A stretch of 14,560 bases of DNA from an uncultured Pseudomonadota bacterium. GTDB lineage: Bacteria; SAR324; NAC60-12. Shown here one piece after another: positions 1 through 6,879 of this stretch (positions are counted from its first letter, which is position 1; each line of letters starts with the position of its first letter). A program made the translations under genes and the position numbers. The DNA lies in the NCBI GenBank assembly GCA_913056375.1, contig CAJXNF010000031.1:1-14560 (forward strand), in the 5' to 3' direction. The notes below the pieces were generated by a model. The model ran no database searches. It was not told the DNA's origin and saw nothing but the letters and a program-made list of their open reading frames with translations.

Positions 1-60
1 CTAAAGTTAATATATTGAATGGAAATTATTAGGGTGAAAGTTAACGACCATCTGGCATTT

Positions 61-237
61 TCATTTCAATCCCTTTCGTCTTACCTGCTGCTCGCGTTTA
101 GGGGTCTCAAGACTTTCTTCAGTTTCGTACAATGACCCGTTTGCCAGTCTTACTGTTTGGAAGGGTTTGAGAGGGGTCAAAGTTTGAGGTAGCACCTCCG
201 TCAAAATATTGTAAAGAGTTTCCAAAGTAAGAAACAT
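61..237 (-). CDS. Short unrecognised leftward ORF, possibly a gene tail
   Basis: The minus strand is open from 291 down to a TGA at 61-63. The first ATG is at 237 and gives 58 residues; a TTG lies just before it at 240. The product would be hydrophilic, rich in Leu, Thr, Glu and Lys, with a basic C-terminal tail (TPKREQQVRRKGLK). I do not recognise the family. No Shine-Dalgarno sequence is visible before the ATG, and the open frame continues for 18 further plausible codons upstream until a TGA at 292-294. The ATG may therefore be internal and the frame the C-terminal remnant of a longer gene. Codon choice looks protein-like rather than random, but the frame is short and could be chance. Confidence 0.3.
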   Translation of the reverse strand: MFLTLETLYNILTEVLPQTLTPLKPFQTVRLANGSLYETEESLETPKREQQVRRKGLK

Positions 238-325
238 CAAATCAACTTTTTTTAGGTTAGCACCAATTTCCGCATTTTCTAATCGCTGCTTTCACACTTT
301 TTTATGTGGCTCTCATTTTAATTAA

Positions 326-508
326 TCATCATCGATCTATTTTCTGGAAGAAGACCTGACTACCGGACGAGAGCGACATCGCTTTGAGCCTCTGGATCCC
401 CAGGCCGAACTCAGCAAGGGAGAGGCGGCCCTCCAACAATGTCGTGATTTCACAGCCCGTTATGTTCGGATCATTGAATCTGCAGCACCTGGCTTTGATA
501 ATTTCTGA
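326..508 (+). pseudogene. 5'-truncated gene remnant
   Basis: The frame is open from 326, after a TAA at 323-325, to the TGA at 506-508, about 60 codons, with no ATG, GTG or TTG near its beginning. The translation is protein-like, hydrophilic and probably helical, including the segment AELSKGEAALQQCRDFTARY and ending in APGFDNF. A terminator-like hairpin follows the stop at once, as expected for the true 3' end of a transcribed gene. The alternating pattern after 'SKGEAAL' faintly recalls the C-terminal helix of creatininase-family amidohydrolases, but this is too weak for a family call. It is most simply read as the tail of a gene that has lost its 5' part. Confidence 0.4.
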
Positions 509-539
509 GCGATTTCTTCAAAAACGCTCTGACTTTTTT
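507..539 (+). terminator. Terminator-like hairpin after the truncated ORF
   Basis: GAGCG at 507-511 pairs with CGCTC at 525-529. Inside lie an A-A mismatch, three further T-A pairs and a five-base loop. Six T residues follow at 534-539 after a four-base gap. The gap and the short stem make it a moderate rather than strong intrinsic terminator. Its place directly on the stop codon of the frame ending at 508 supports the call. Confidence 0.45.
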
Positions 540-575
540 CTACGTTAAAATCTGCTTGTGAAAAGTGACTTGGTG

Positions 576-603
576 TTGCCAGTCATTGGAACTCTGCCAT
601 ACT
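576..603 (+). promoter_or_regulatory. Weak candidate promoter for the MFS operon
   Basis: TTGCCA at 576-581 and CATACT at 598-603 are separated by 16 bases and resemble sigma-70 -35 and -10 boxes. The position, about 70 bases before the MFS start, is suitable. The match is modest and other weak pairs can be drawn in the same stretch, so this is only a candidate. Confidence 0.2.
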
Positions 604-670
604 GAATGTTTGAGTTTGTCAGCAGAAGTTCCCTCCTGCCGTTATTTTTCTTGTCCATTCGAAAGCACGT

Positions 671-1936
671 GTGAATCCTTCCCAATTGAGTGGCCTTGTC
701 TGGCTGAAACGTCGTCTTGGCTTGCATGAAGAGGCTGAGCGTCAGTACTGGGGCTTACTGCTGCCCTTGTTCCTGCTGACTCTTTTTTCGTGGATCGACC
801 ACATGATCATGGTCCCCTTGAGTGCAGAGATTTCTGCTGCAACGGGACTTTCTCCGGTTCGTAGTGGTCTGCTGGTTTCTGTCTACCCTGCAGCGGCAGC
901 GGTTTCCGCCTTTATTTTTGCTCCCTGGTCGGATCGCTTGGGACGCAAGCGGCTGCTCCTCTGCTTGGGATCTGGTTTTGTGATCTCTACTTTTGGCTGT
1001 GCCCTCGCGCAAGGTGTGGAGAGCTTCTTTTTGTTTCGTATTCTTTCTGGAGCTTTCGCTGGACCAATTATGCCCAACTGCCTGGCGTATGCGGGAGATG
1101 CGTTGCAAGGGAATCGAAGAAACCGAGCCCTGACAAACATCATGCTGGGATTCACGTTGGCTTCAATCCTCGGTGTCCCTGTGGGATCTGCCTTGGCGGA
1201 ATGGGTCTCCTGGCGCTGGACCTTCGGTGTGATTGGGCTAGGTGGTTTGCTCTCCTTGCTCTGGTTGACCAGTATCCCACCGATTGCTACTGGAGCGGAA
1301 CAAATTACGATTCGTCGTCAGTACCTCCAGATGTTTGGTCTCTGGAAACGTCAGGAAGTGCGTTGGGTGTTTGCCATGCAGTTCTTCATGCTGATCGGGC
1401 TGTTTGGTTTCATTCCGCACATGAGCATTTGGCTGACAACCAACTATGGACTCTCTGCTTCGGCAATTGGCCTTTTCTACATGCAGGGGGGAATTGGCAG
1501 CCTGATCGGGAACCAGCTCGCTGGTTGGCTGTTGCAGCGAGGATTGCGCTTTAGTCTGATTGGGGTCGGCTCTGTCTTGATGGGGACCGTGCTGATGCTT
1601 TCCACTCAAGATCTCCTACCGGGGCCGTGGATGGGTGCCATGTTCTTTGGCATCATGCTCGGTGGATCCATGCGGATGCCTGGACTGCAAACCATCCTGA
1701 TTGAACTGACGGGGAAAGAAATTCGAGGACGTCTGATGGCGATGAGCATGATCGTGTCCAACATGACGATGGGACTCGGAGGTTTCTGGAGTACGGGTTT
1801 GCTCTCCATGGAGAATGGCTATCTACTAGGGATGGATCGGGTCGGGCTGGTTTCGATGTTGACCTTGCTGGTTGTATTACCCCTGATCTGGTTGATTCAG
1901 CGACAGCAACGCAGTACGCCACAGCCCGCAATTTGA
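671..1936 (+). CDS. MFS transporter, DHA1-like, 12 helices
   Basis: A 421-residue inner-membrane secondary transporter of the major facilitator superfamily, the usual length for a 12-helix member. Helix 1 begins near residue 28. The hallmark loop between helices 2 and 3 is present as DRLGRKR at residues 88-94. The glycine-rich stretch at about 160-185 (GFTLASILGVPVG, then WVSWRW) resembles the helix-5 motif of drug:proton antiporters of the DHA1 group. A polar central loop near 203-215 separates the two six-helix halves. The start is GTG at 671; no strong ribosome-binding site is visible, but it leaves a reasonable cytoplasmic N-terminus before helix 1. The substrate cannot be read from sequence. 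It lies upstream of a DgcN/DgcA-type pair on the same strand, so transport of a D-amino acid, an N-acyl amino acid or a small peptide is a reasonable guess; drug efflux is the main alternative. Confidence 0.88.
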   Translation: MNPSQLSGLVWLKRRLGLHEEAERQYWGLLLPLFLLTLFSWIDHMIMVPLSAEISAATGLSPVRSGLLVSVYPAAAAVSAFIFAPWSDRLGRKRLLLCLGSGFVISTFGCALAQGVESFFLFRILSGAFAGPIMPNCLAYAGDALQGNRRNRALTNIMLGFTLASILGVPVGSALAEWVSWRWTFGVIGLGGLLSLLWLTSIPPIATGAEQITIRRQYLQMFGLWKRQEVRWVFAMQFFMLIGLFGFIPHMSIWLTTNYGLSASAIGLFYMQGGIGSLIGNQLAGWLLQRGLRFSLIGVGSVLMGTVLMLSTQDLLPGPWMGAMFFGIMLGGSMRMPGLQTILIELTGKEIRGRLMAMSMIVSNMTMGLGGFWSTGLLSMENGYLLGMDRVGLVSMLTLLVVLPLIWLIQRQQRSTPQPAI

Positions 1937-1953
1937 ATCTTGTCTGCTGCTAT

Positions 1954-2161
1954 GTGACGAATCACTTCGATTGTCCTGACGGGGGATCTCTCTAAAGCAC
2001 CATTCCGCTTGCCTCTCGACCGAACTGGGCCTAGTTTGGTCGCCTTTCTTGAACTTCTGGATTTATGCGCTGACAAAAAGCTCAAGGTACTGTTCAAGAG
2101 CGATCAGGAAAGCGTAATCAGTGATCCAGACGATGCTCCTCTGTGTAGACATGGATTATGA
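1954..2161 (+). pseudogene. Small ORF, apparently frameshifted, overlapping the dgcN start
   Basis: The frame ending at TGA 2159-2161 is open back to 1958 and overlaps the next gene's ATG at 2158 in an ATGA arrangement, as between dgcN and dgcA. In its own frame it has no good start. A GTG at 1954 lies one frame off; reading from it and dropping one base at the run of five Gs (1981-1985) would join the two into one protein of about 68 residues. The predicted product is small and soluble, with a Leu-rich helix (SLVAFLELLDLCADKKLK) and an acidic, Cys- and His-containing C-terminus (DPDDAPLCRHGL). I do not recognise it. It could be a real small gene with a homopolymer sequencing error, a decayed gene, or chance. 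Translation through it could help load ribosomes on dgcN, which lacks a clear Shine-Dalgarno sequence. Confidence 0.35.
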
Positions 2162-3234
2162 CTAGTAAACAACCAGCGTTGGTTCTGGCCTCAGGTGGAT
2201 TCAACGGTAAGCTTGCCAAGACAGCTTTTGGCCTGATTCGTAGTAGTGAGCGCTTTCAGATCGTGGGAGTTCTTGATCCAGAACAGGCAGGACAAGAAGC
2301 AGGACAAATTGTCGATGGAAAAGACCGTGGAATAGGCATCTATGCCAGCGTCGCCGAAGCGTATGCCCAGGCTCAAACAACACCAGAAGTGGCCATCATT
2401 GGAGTGGCGATTGCGGGTGGAAAGCTCGATGACAATTTAAGGAGTGCCGTGGCCGACGCCCTGCGTCAGGGCTTGAAGATTGTCAACGGTCTGCATAGTT
2501 GGCTTGCTGAAGATCCGGAGATGGTCGCCCTGGCACAGCATCATGGAGGAAGTCTGTTCGACTTGCGAAAGCCACGACCCCGAGAGCAGTTGAGCTTCTG
2601 GCGTGGGGAAATCCTCGACGTCAAGGCTCCTCGTGTGGTGGTGATGGGGACCGACTGTGCTCTGGGCAAGCGCACCACAGCCCGTTGGTTACGAGATGCC
2701 TGTCAGGTAGAAGGCATGAAGACCGAATTGATCTACACCGGACAAACCGGCTGGATGCAGTCGGCCCATGACTATGGATTTATTCTGGATGCAACGCCCA
2801 ATGACTTCGTCAGTGGTGAACTGGAAAGTGCCATCGTGCGCTGTGATCGTGAGCTTGCGCCCCAATTGATTCTGATTGAAGGACAATCTGCCCTTCGCAA
2901 TCCAAGTGGCCCTTGTGGAGCAGAGTTTCTCTCCTCGGCCCAAGCCAAGGGGGTGATCCTGCAGCACGCTCCAGCTCGTGAACTCTACAAAACCACAGAT
3001 CGGCCCTGGCCCATGGCGGATGTTGCCGATGACATCAAGATCATTCAACTCTATGGATCTGAGGTGCTCGCTGTGACCCTCAACGGAGAGGGGATTGCGA
3101 TGGAAGATCGGGAGGATGTGCGGGCGCAACTGGAACAGCGCCTGGGGTTGCCGGTTTTTCTGCCATTGGAACAGGGTGTGTCCAATATCCTACCACTACT
3201 GCGTGACTTCGTTGCTCGAGAGGCCCAACCATGA
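2158..3234 (+). CDS. dgcN: DUF1611 family protein, DgcN-type D-glutamate N-acetyltransferase
   Basis: A 358-residue cytoplasmic protein of the DUF1611 family. The N-terminal half (about 1-135) has a Rossmann-like look (ALVLASGGFNGKLAKTAFGL). The C-terminal half carries a P-loop-like motif, GTDCALGKRTT, at 164-174 (K171), followed by YTGQTGW at 193-199 and IEGQSAL at 240-246, all typical of the family. Characterised members named DgcN, in marine bacteria and halophilic archaea, acetylate D-glutamate, and their genes sit beside dgcA. The same pairing is seen here, with a 4-bp ATGA overlap into the next gene, which makes co-translation likely. The upstream small frame overlaps this start in the same way. 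Assignment rests on family features and context; other DUF1611 proteins may act on different D-amino acids or remain uncharacterised, so the exact substrate is inferred. Confidence 0.8.
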   Translation: MTSKQPALVLASGGFNGKLAKTAFGLIRSSERFQIVGVLDPEQAGQEAGQIVDGKDRGIGIYASVAEAYAQAQTTPEVAIIGVAIAGGKLDDNLRSAVADALRQGLKIVNGLHSWLAEDPEMVALAQHHGGSLFDLRKPRPREQLSFWRGEILDVKAPRVVVMGTDCALGKRTTARWLRDACQVEGMKTELIYTGQTGWMQSAHDYGFILDATPNDFVSGELESAIVRCDRELAPQLILIEGQSALRNPSGPCGAEFLSSAQAKGVILQHAPARELYKTTDRPWPMADVADDIKIIQLYGSEVLAVTLNGEGIAMEDREDVRAQLEQRLGLPVFLPLEQGVSNILPLLRDFVAREAQP

Positions 3235-4292
3235 AACTAACATCCTGCCGTGTTTTTCAAGAACACATTCCTTTGACTCAGCCCTTCACGATCTCCTATC
3301 ACACGACAGAAGCGATTACGCTTCACTTTGTTGAATGGCAAACCGACACAGGTCACCATGGTTGGGGTTCAGCCAGCCCCGGGCCCCGGGTGACAGGCGA
3401 AACGGATGAGGTCTGCAACGCAGCTCTTCAGGCGATGAGTGCTTTTCAAGGGGAAGACGTCCGCCATCTGCCCCGGTTGTTGCGCCAACTGGAGACAGAG
3501 TTTCCCAAAGCTCCTGCAGCTCGAGCTGCTGCTGATATGGCTTTCCATGACCTGCTGGCTCGTCGACTGGATCTGCCCTTGACCGATATGCTGGGTCGGT
3601 GTCATGCGGCTTTACCGACTTCGGTGACCTTGGGCCTGCGTTCCCTGGATGAAACGCTCGCTGAAGCAAAAGAGAAAGTTGCTCAGGGCTTTAGTGTCCT
3701 CAAGGTTAAGTTGGGTCAGAATTCTGAAGCAGATTTGGAACTGTTACGGCGACTGAGAGAAGAACTTCCTCAAGACATCCTCCTGAGAGTCGATCCAAAT
3801 CAAGGCTATGATCTGCAAGCTCTGCGGACCATGCTGACTAAATTCGATGAGTTGCGACTGGAGTTTGTGGAGCAGCCAATGCCTGTTTCACAAACAGAGG
3901 AGCTACGGTCACTACCAGCAGCAGAGCGCCAGCACTTGGTGTTGGATGAAAGCCTGCAAAGTCCTGGGGATGCACTGCGCTACGGGTTTCAGGATCCACT
4001 TTGTGGAGGCTTTAATATCAAGCTGATGAAATGTGGTGGTCTAGGACCTGCGCGTCAAATTGCCAACCTGTCTGAACAGACGGGTCGTACGCTGATGTGG
4101 GGATGTAATGACGAGAGTCGACTTAGTTTAGCAGCAGCTCTGCACCAAGCCTTGGCCTGCCCGACTACGCGATATCTGGATCTGGATGGTGATCTTGATC
4201 TTGTTCGTGATCCAGCCCAAGGCGGCTACACCATTGAAAAGGGCATCATGATTCCTCTTGATCAGCCAGGGCTTGGAATCACGGTGCCATGA
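3231..4292 (+). CDS. dgcA: Enolase-superfamily epimerase/racemase, DgcA-type
   Basis: A 353-residue cytoplasmic enzyme of the mandelate racemase/muconate lactonizing branch of the enolase superfamily, with an N-terminal capping domain (about 1-125) and a TIM-barrel domain. All catalytic elements are visible: KVK at 158-160 with K160 as one acid/base, magnesium ligands D188 (RVDPNQGY), E214 (EQP) and D239 (LDES), and K264 in NIKLMKCGG as the opposite base. The GCNDES and DLDGDL segments near 291 and 317 match the dipeptide-epimerase subgroup, to which N-acetyl-D-glutamate racemase DgcA also belongs. The start overlaps the dgcN stop by 4 bp. In the known pathway DgcA turns N-acetyl-D-glutamate into N-acetyl-L-glutamate. 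The main alternative is an L-Ala-D/L-Glu-type dipeptide epimerase of peptidoglycan recycling; the DUF1611 neighbour favours DgcA. Confidence 0.78.
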   Translation: MKLTSCRVFQEHIPLTQPFTISYHTTEAITLHFVEWQTDTGHHGWGSASPGPRVTGETDEVCNAALQAMSAFQGEDVRHLPRLLRQLETEFPKAPAARAAADMAFHDLLARRLDLPLTDMLGRCHAALPTSVTLGLRSLDETLAEAKEKVAQGFSVLKVKLGQNSEADLELLRRLREELPQDILLRVDPNQGYDLQALRTMLTKFDELRLEFVEQPMPVSQTEELRSLPAAERQHLVLDESLQSPGDALRYGFQDPLCGGFNIKLMKCGGLGPARQIANLSEQTGRTLMWGCNDESRLSLAAALHQALACPTTRYLDLDGDLDLVRDPAQGGYTIEKGIMIPLDQPGLGITVP

Positions 4293-4617
4293 GGGATGCT
4301 TCCCCAGTGGTTCAACGGTGTTCAACAAAAAGGAATGCTTCGTGCTACAAGTAGATTGTTCCCAGTGCTTGAACTGAGAACATTACAATTTCTCTGACGG
4401 AGGATTGGGCCGTCGGGGAAATGATCCTGATCCTGCGACAATCAGGATCCGGGAGTTCTACCGTGCTTGGCGGTCGGTGGAACTCCCATGCTTCCCATAA
4501 GCTGCCGCGAGATATGTCCTCCCTCCTCTCAACTCATTTTGCTGAAGAAAACGTAGAACAGTTCATCCTCTGAATCTTCTGCAAATTCCCTTGGTTTCCA
4601 TTTCACAACTCTACAAA
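4293..4617. other. Noncoding gap with repeats and hairpins
   Basis: No coding frame is convincing here. The left part has short direct repeats: GTTCAAC at 4310 and 4320, and ATGCTTC at 4296, 4335 and 4488. A weak imperfect hairpin (GTTC with GAAC, inner AGT with ACT) lies at about 4358-4381. The centre holds the hairpin array at 4388-4487, listed separately. From 4488 to 4617 I see neither a clear promoter nor a ribosome-binding site for the following gene. Confidence 0.6.
4388..4487 (+). ncRNA. Array of three contiguous stem-loops
   Basis: Three hairpins follow one another almost without a gap. The first pairs 4388-4400 with 4410-4422: 13 base pairs, three of them G-U as RNA, with a 9-base loop. 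The second pairs 4423-4431 with 4441-4449, nine perfect pairs and a 9-base loop. The third pairs 4451-4458 with 4480-4487, eight perfect pairs, with ACCG/CGGT able to form a small inner stem. The G-U pairs of hairpin 1 are good only if the plus strand is transcribed; on the minus strand they become A-C mismatches. No T-run follows, so this is not a standard intrinsic terminator. It may be a structured 3' end of the dgc operon transcript, a small RNA, a 5' leader of the next gene, or a copy of a dispersed palindromic repeat. Confidence 0.5.
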
Positions 4618-6429
4618 ATGCGCTGGATTCTCCGCCCTCTGAGTCTTGATCTTCGTGGACTGGCTGCACTCCGTGTGTTGTTGGGTGTTTTGGTGATGTT
4701 GGATGCGTTGATTCGTAGCAGCGACTTGATTGCCCACTATGGAGATTCAGGGGTTCTACCCCGATCCGTCCTGTTAACTGAATTCAGCAATCCCTATCAT
4801 TTTTCTCTACTGTTTCTTAGTGGACAACCGCTGTGGGTGGGACTTTGCCTGCTGGTCTATGGATGCGCTGGTCTGGCTCTAGCTCTTGGCTGGCGTACTT
4901 GGTGGAGCACCCTGGTGGCTTGGGTGCTGATGTTGTCATTCCATAATCGAAATCCAGTCGTCCTCAATGCTGGAGATGTTTATTTCAGAGTTTTGCTCTG
5001 TTGGGGTCTCTTTCTGCCATTAGCAGCTCGCTGCTCGCTTGATCGAGCCCGGAGTCTGGTAGGTTTCAAACCGACTGCAAACCTCAGTGAACAGGAGGTT
5101 CTGACAGGTGGGTCAGTTGGTTTGGTTTTGCAGGTGGTGCTGCTGTATGTCTGTACAGCAGCGCTCAAAACCTCAACAGAATGGTGGCCAGAGGGGACAG
5201 CGGTTTGGTATGCAATCACCTGGGAGCAATTCACTACGCCACTGGGAGACTGGCTTCAGAGTTTTCCTGAGTTGCTGAAATGGCTGACGTGGGGCGTCTA
5301 CGGAGTGGAGTGGGTTGGGCCGTTACTGTTGCTCTGCCCATTTTGGCATGTTTGGCTGCGGACTATCGGTGTACTTTTGCTCATCTCTCTTCATCTGGGT
5401 CTGATCCTGACGATGGAGTTGGGTTTCTTTCCTTGGATCTGCATTGCGGTACTGCTTAGCTTGTTTCCTAAGGAAATCTGGGACTGGCTATCTTCCAGGA
5501 ATTGGCTGCGCCAGGTTCCTGCTGAAAACCTGGTCCTTTATTACGATCAGGACTGTGGTTTTTGTCGACGAATGGTTGGAGTCTTGCGCGAATTTGTTCT
5601 GTTTGGCAGAGCCGAGATTCGGCCGATTCAAGCCGATCCTGTGGTGCATGCGCTTTTCGATAATGAAGCTCCCAGCAGTTGGGTTGTGCAGCAGGGAGAA
5701 CACTATGCGTTCGCTGGTGAGGGACTCTGGCTGGTATTGCAGCAATCTCCTTGGTCCGCATGGTCAACCCGTTTTTTGTCTGAAGTGAAAACCTTGGCTT
5801 TGCTCGAGAGTCTGTATGCCTGGGTCGTACGTCACCGACCTCAGCTAGGTCGTTCGACTGCTTGGATTGGTTCGCGTCCATTTCCACCCAAAGCGGTTCC
5901 GAACCAATATCTTTCAACAGTGGCCTTGGTCTTGGTCGTTTTGGTTGTGGGTTACAATCTGCGCTACAGCTTTTTCAAGGAAGTTCCTTTGCCCTCATCG
6001 GTCAAGACGTTGTTTGCGGCGTTGCGGTTGGATCAATACTGGAACATGTTTTCTCCTCAGCCTAGTAAAGATGATGGTTGGTTTGTGATGGAAGGAGAAC
6101 TTCGTGACGGGACTCCTATCGATGTGTACCAATTACAACCGGGAGAGGTCTCCTTTGAGAAACCAGATGATCCCTCTGCGTATTATCCAAACCAGCGCTG
6201 GCGTAAGTACCTGATGAATCTTTGGCTTAAGAAATACAAAGACTACCGTCTCCACTACGGACGCTATCTCTGTCGTCAATGGAATAGCGGAGAAACGGAA
6301 CGAGAGCGCAAGTTAACCGCCTTTCGGATCCACTTCATGCTGGAAAGACCGGGACTCCCCGGTCAGCCTGCAAAACCAACAGAGAAACGAACCATTTGGC
6401 GACACGAGTGCTTCAAAAAAGAAGGCTGA
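4618..6429 (+). CDS. HTTM-DCC fusion membrane protein
   Basis: A 603-residue protein in three parts. The first (about 1-290) is a multi-helix membrane domain of the HTTM type, related to vitamin K-dependent gamma-carboxylase, with typical segments DLRGLAALRVLLG at the start and HNRNPVVLNAGD near 110-120. The second (about 303-420) is a DCC-type thiol-disulfide oxidoreductase domain (DUF393) beginning VLYYDQDCGFC, with the CxxC pair at C313 and C316. The third has one membrane helix near 435-450, then a soluble region with QYWNMFSPQPSKDDGWF (about 473-489) and a basic, Tyr-rich tail. HTTM and DCC domains are often neighbours or fused in bacteria, suggesting a redox or modification role at the membrane, but the substrate is unknown. 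I chose ATG 4618; an in-frame TTG at 4591 would add nine residues, and neither has a clear ribosome-binding site. Confidence 0.8.
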   Translation: MRWILRPLSLDLRGLAALRVLLGVLVMLDALIRSSDLIAHYGDSGVLPRSVLLTEFSNPYHFSLLFLSGQPLWVGLCLLVYGCAGLALALGWRTWWSTLVAWVLMLSFHNRNPVVLNAGDVYFRVLLCWGLFLPLAARCSLDRARSLVGFKPTANLSEQEVLTGGSVGLVLQVVLLYVCTAALKTSTEWWPEGTAVWYAITWEQFTTPLGDWLQSFPELLKWLTWGVYGVEWVGPLLLLCPFWHVWLRTIGVLLLISLHLGLILTMELGFFPWICIAVLLSLFPKEIWDWLSSRNWLRQVPAENLVLYYDQDCGFCRRMVGVLREFVLFGRAEIRPIQADPVVHALFDNEAPSSWVVQQGEHYAFAGEGLWLVLQQSPWSAWSTRFLSEVKTLALLESLYAWVVRHRPQLGRSTAWIGSRPFPPKAVPNQYLSTVALVLVVLVVGYNLRYSFFKEVPLPSSVKTLFAALRLDQYWNMFSPQPSKDDGWFVMEGELRDGTPIDVYQLQPGEVSFEKPDDPSAYYPNQRWRKYLMNLWLKKYKDYRLHYGRYLCRQWNSGETERERKLTAFRIHFMLERPGLPGQPAKPTEKRTIWRHECFKKEG

Positions 6430-6434
6430 AGCAC
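6408..6434. terminator. Possible bidirectional terminator between convergent genes
   Basis: GTGCTTCA at 6408-6415 and TGAAGCAC at 6427-6434 form a perfect 8-bp stem around an 11-base loop that contains an A-run and the last codons of the fusion gene. It sits in the 18-base gap between two convergent genes. No T-run follows the stem on either strand, so termination strength is doubtful; it could also protect transcript 3' ends. Confidence 0.3.
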
Positions 6435-6447
6435 ATTCTTGAAGTTA

Positions 6448-6879
6448 TCAGTGAAGCTGTTGATGGAGAGCCCAGGCCAGCAGGAAACCCCTCCCAGTCC
6501 AGGCTAGGGTGCGAATCCAGTTTGTTTGTACCAATAGTTGTTGGGCATAGGAGTCGTAACGCTCTGAGAGACGCAGGTGCTGGGGAACTTGCAACCAAAA
6601 GGTGGAAGCCCAAATGAGCACAAGCAGTCCCAGCGTGGTTCCCAATAGTGTCGATGACAAGCCGGGAGGAGGCGACCACCAGAGCAGCAGTGCAGAGAAC
6701 AACTCCAGCAACATGGGGCCAATCACCACCCAAGCCGTTCGGTGAGTATTCTGACGTTCATAGGTAGGAAAGGCTGCAGCGGGGATGTTTGCAAAGAGAG
6801 GATAGTGAACAACTTGGATCAGCCAGATTAAGCCAACCATATACCAGGTCACGATCAGATTCAGCAGGAGCCAAGTCAT
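6448..6879 (-). CDS. Small four-helix membrane protein, unknown function
   Basis: A 143-residue integral membrane protein with about four helices, at residues 4-22, 48-68, 77-95 and 126-140. Conserved-looking features are HYPLF just after helix 1, YERQNTHRTAW before helix 2, PMLLELFSALLLWW in helix 2, and VPQHLRLSERYD then TNWIRTLAWTGRG before the last helix. This pattern of His, Arg and Trp residues next to the membrane resembles conserved uncharacterised bacterial membrane proteins; I cannot name a family or a function. The start is ATG at 6879, preceded by AAGGAA at suitable spacing; the TTG at 6882 is too close to that site. It converges on the HTTM-DCC gene and diverges from rpmJ. Its start codon lies in an inverted repeat described separately. 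Confidence 0.75.
   Translation of the reverse strand: MTWLLLNLIVTWYMVGLIWLIQVVHYPLFANIPAAAFPTYERQNTHRTAWVVIGPMLLELFSALLLWWSPPPGLSSTLLGTTLGLLVLIWASTFWLQVPQHLRLSERYDSYAQQLLVQTNWIRTLAWTGRGFLLAWALHQQLH

Larger units (their letters stand above)
1..670. other. Gene-poor region upstream of the MFS gene
   Basis: No complete, confidently supported gene lies here. The first 340 bases are visibly richer in A and T than the rest of the window. The stretch holds a leftward open frame ending at 61, a rightward open frame ending at 508, and a terminator-like hairpin at 507-529, each listed separately. From about 540 to 670 I see only weak promoter-like matches and no ribosome-binding site close to the MFS start. 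The layout suggests eroded gene remnants followed by the control region of the transporter operon; this is inference. Confidence 0.5.

Noticed and set aside
257..295. A leftward 12-codon frame resembling the first residues of MazE/AbrB antitoxins (MKAAIRKCGN)
   Set aside because: It stops after 12 codons, no toxin gene follows, and such a short likeness is probably chance.
1201..1554. A 117-codon frame within the MFS gene on the same strand
   Set aside because: It is an out-of-frame shadow; the MFS frame continues through with normal membrane helices.
1952..1957. ATG directly followed by TGA in the frame of the small ORF, suggesting recoded TGA
   Set aside because: No selenocysteine-type structure was seen, and a one-base slip at the G-run explains the frame more simply.
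2689..3129. A 146-codon leftward open frame inside dgcN
   Set aside because: It is antisense to a well-supported gene with conserved motifs in this very stretch; it is explained by the codon pattern of the real frame.
5468..5917. A 149-codon leftward open frame inside the HTTM-DCC gene
   Set aside because: It lies wholly opposite a gene with clear domain motifs, and its translation shows no membrane, domain or codon-usage features of a real protein.
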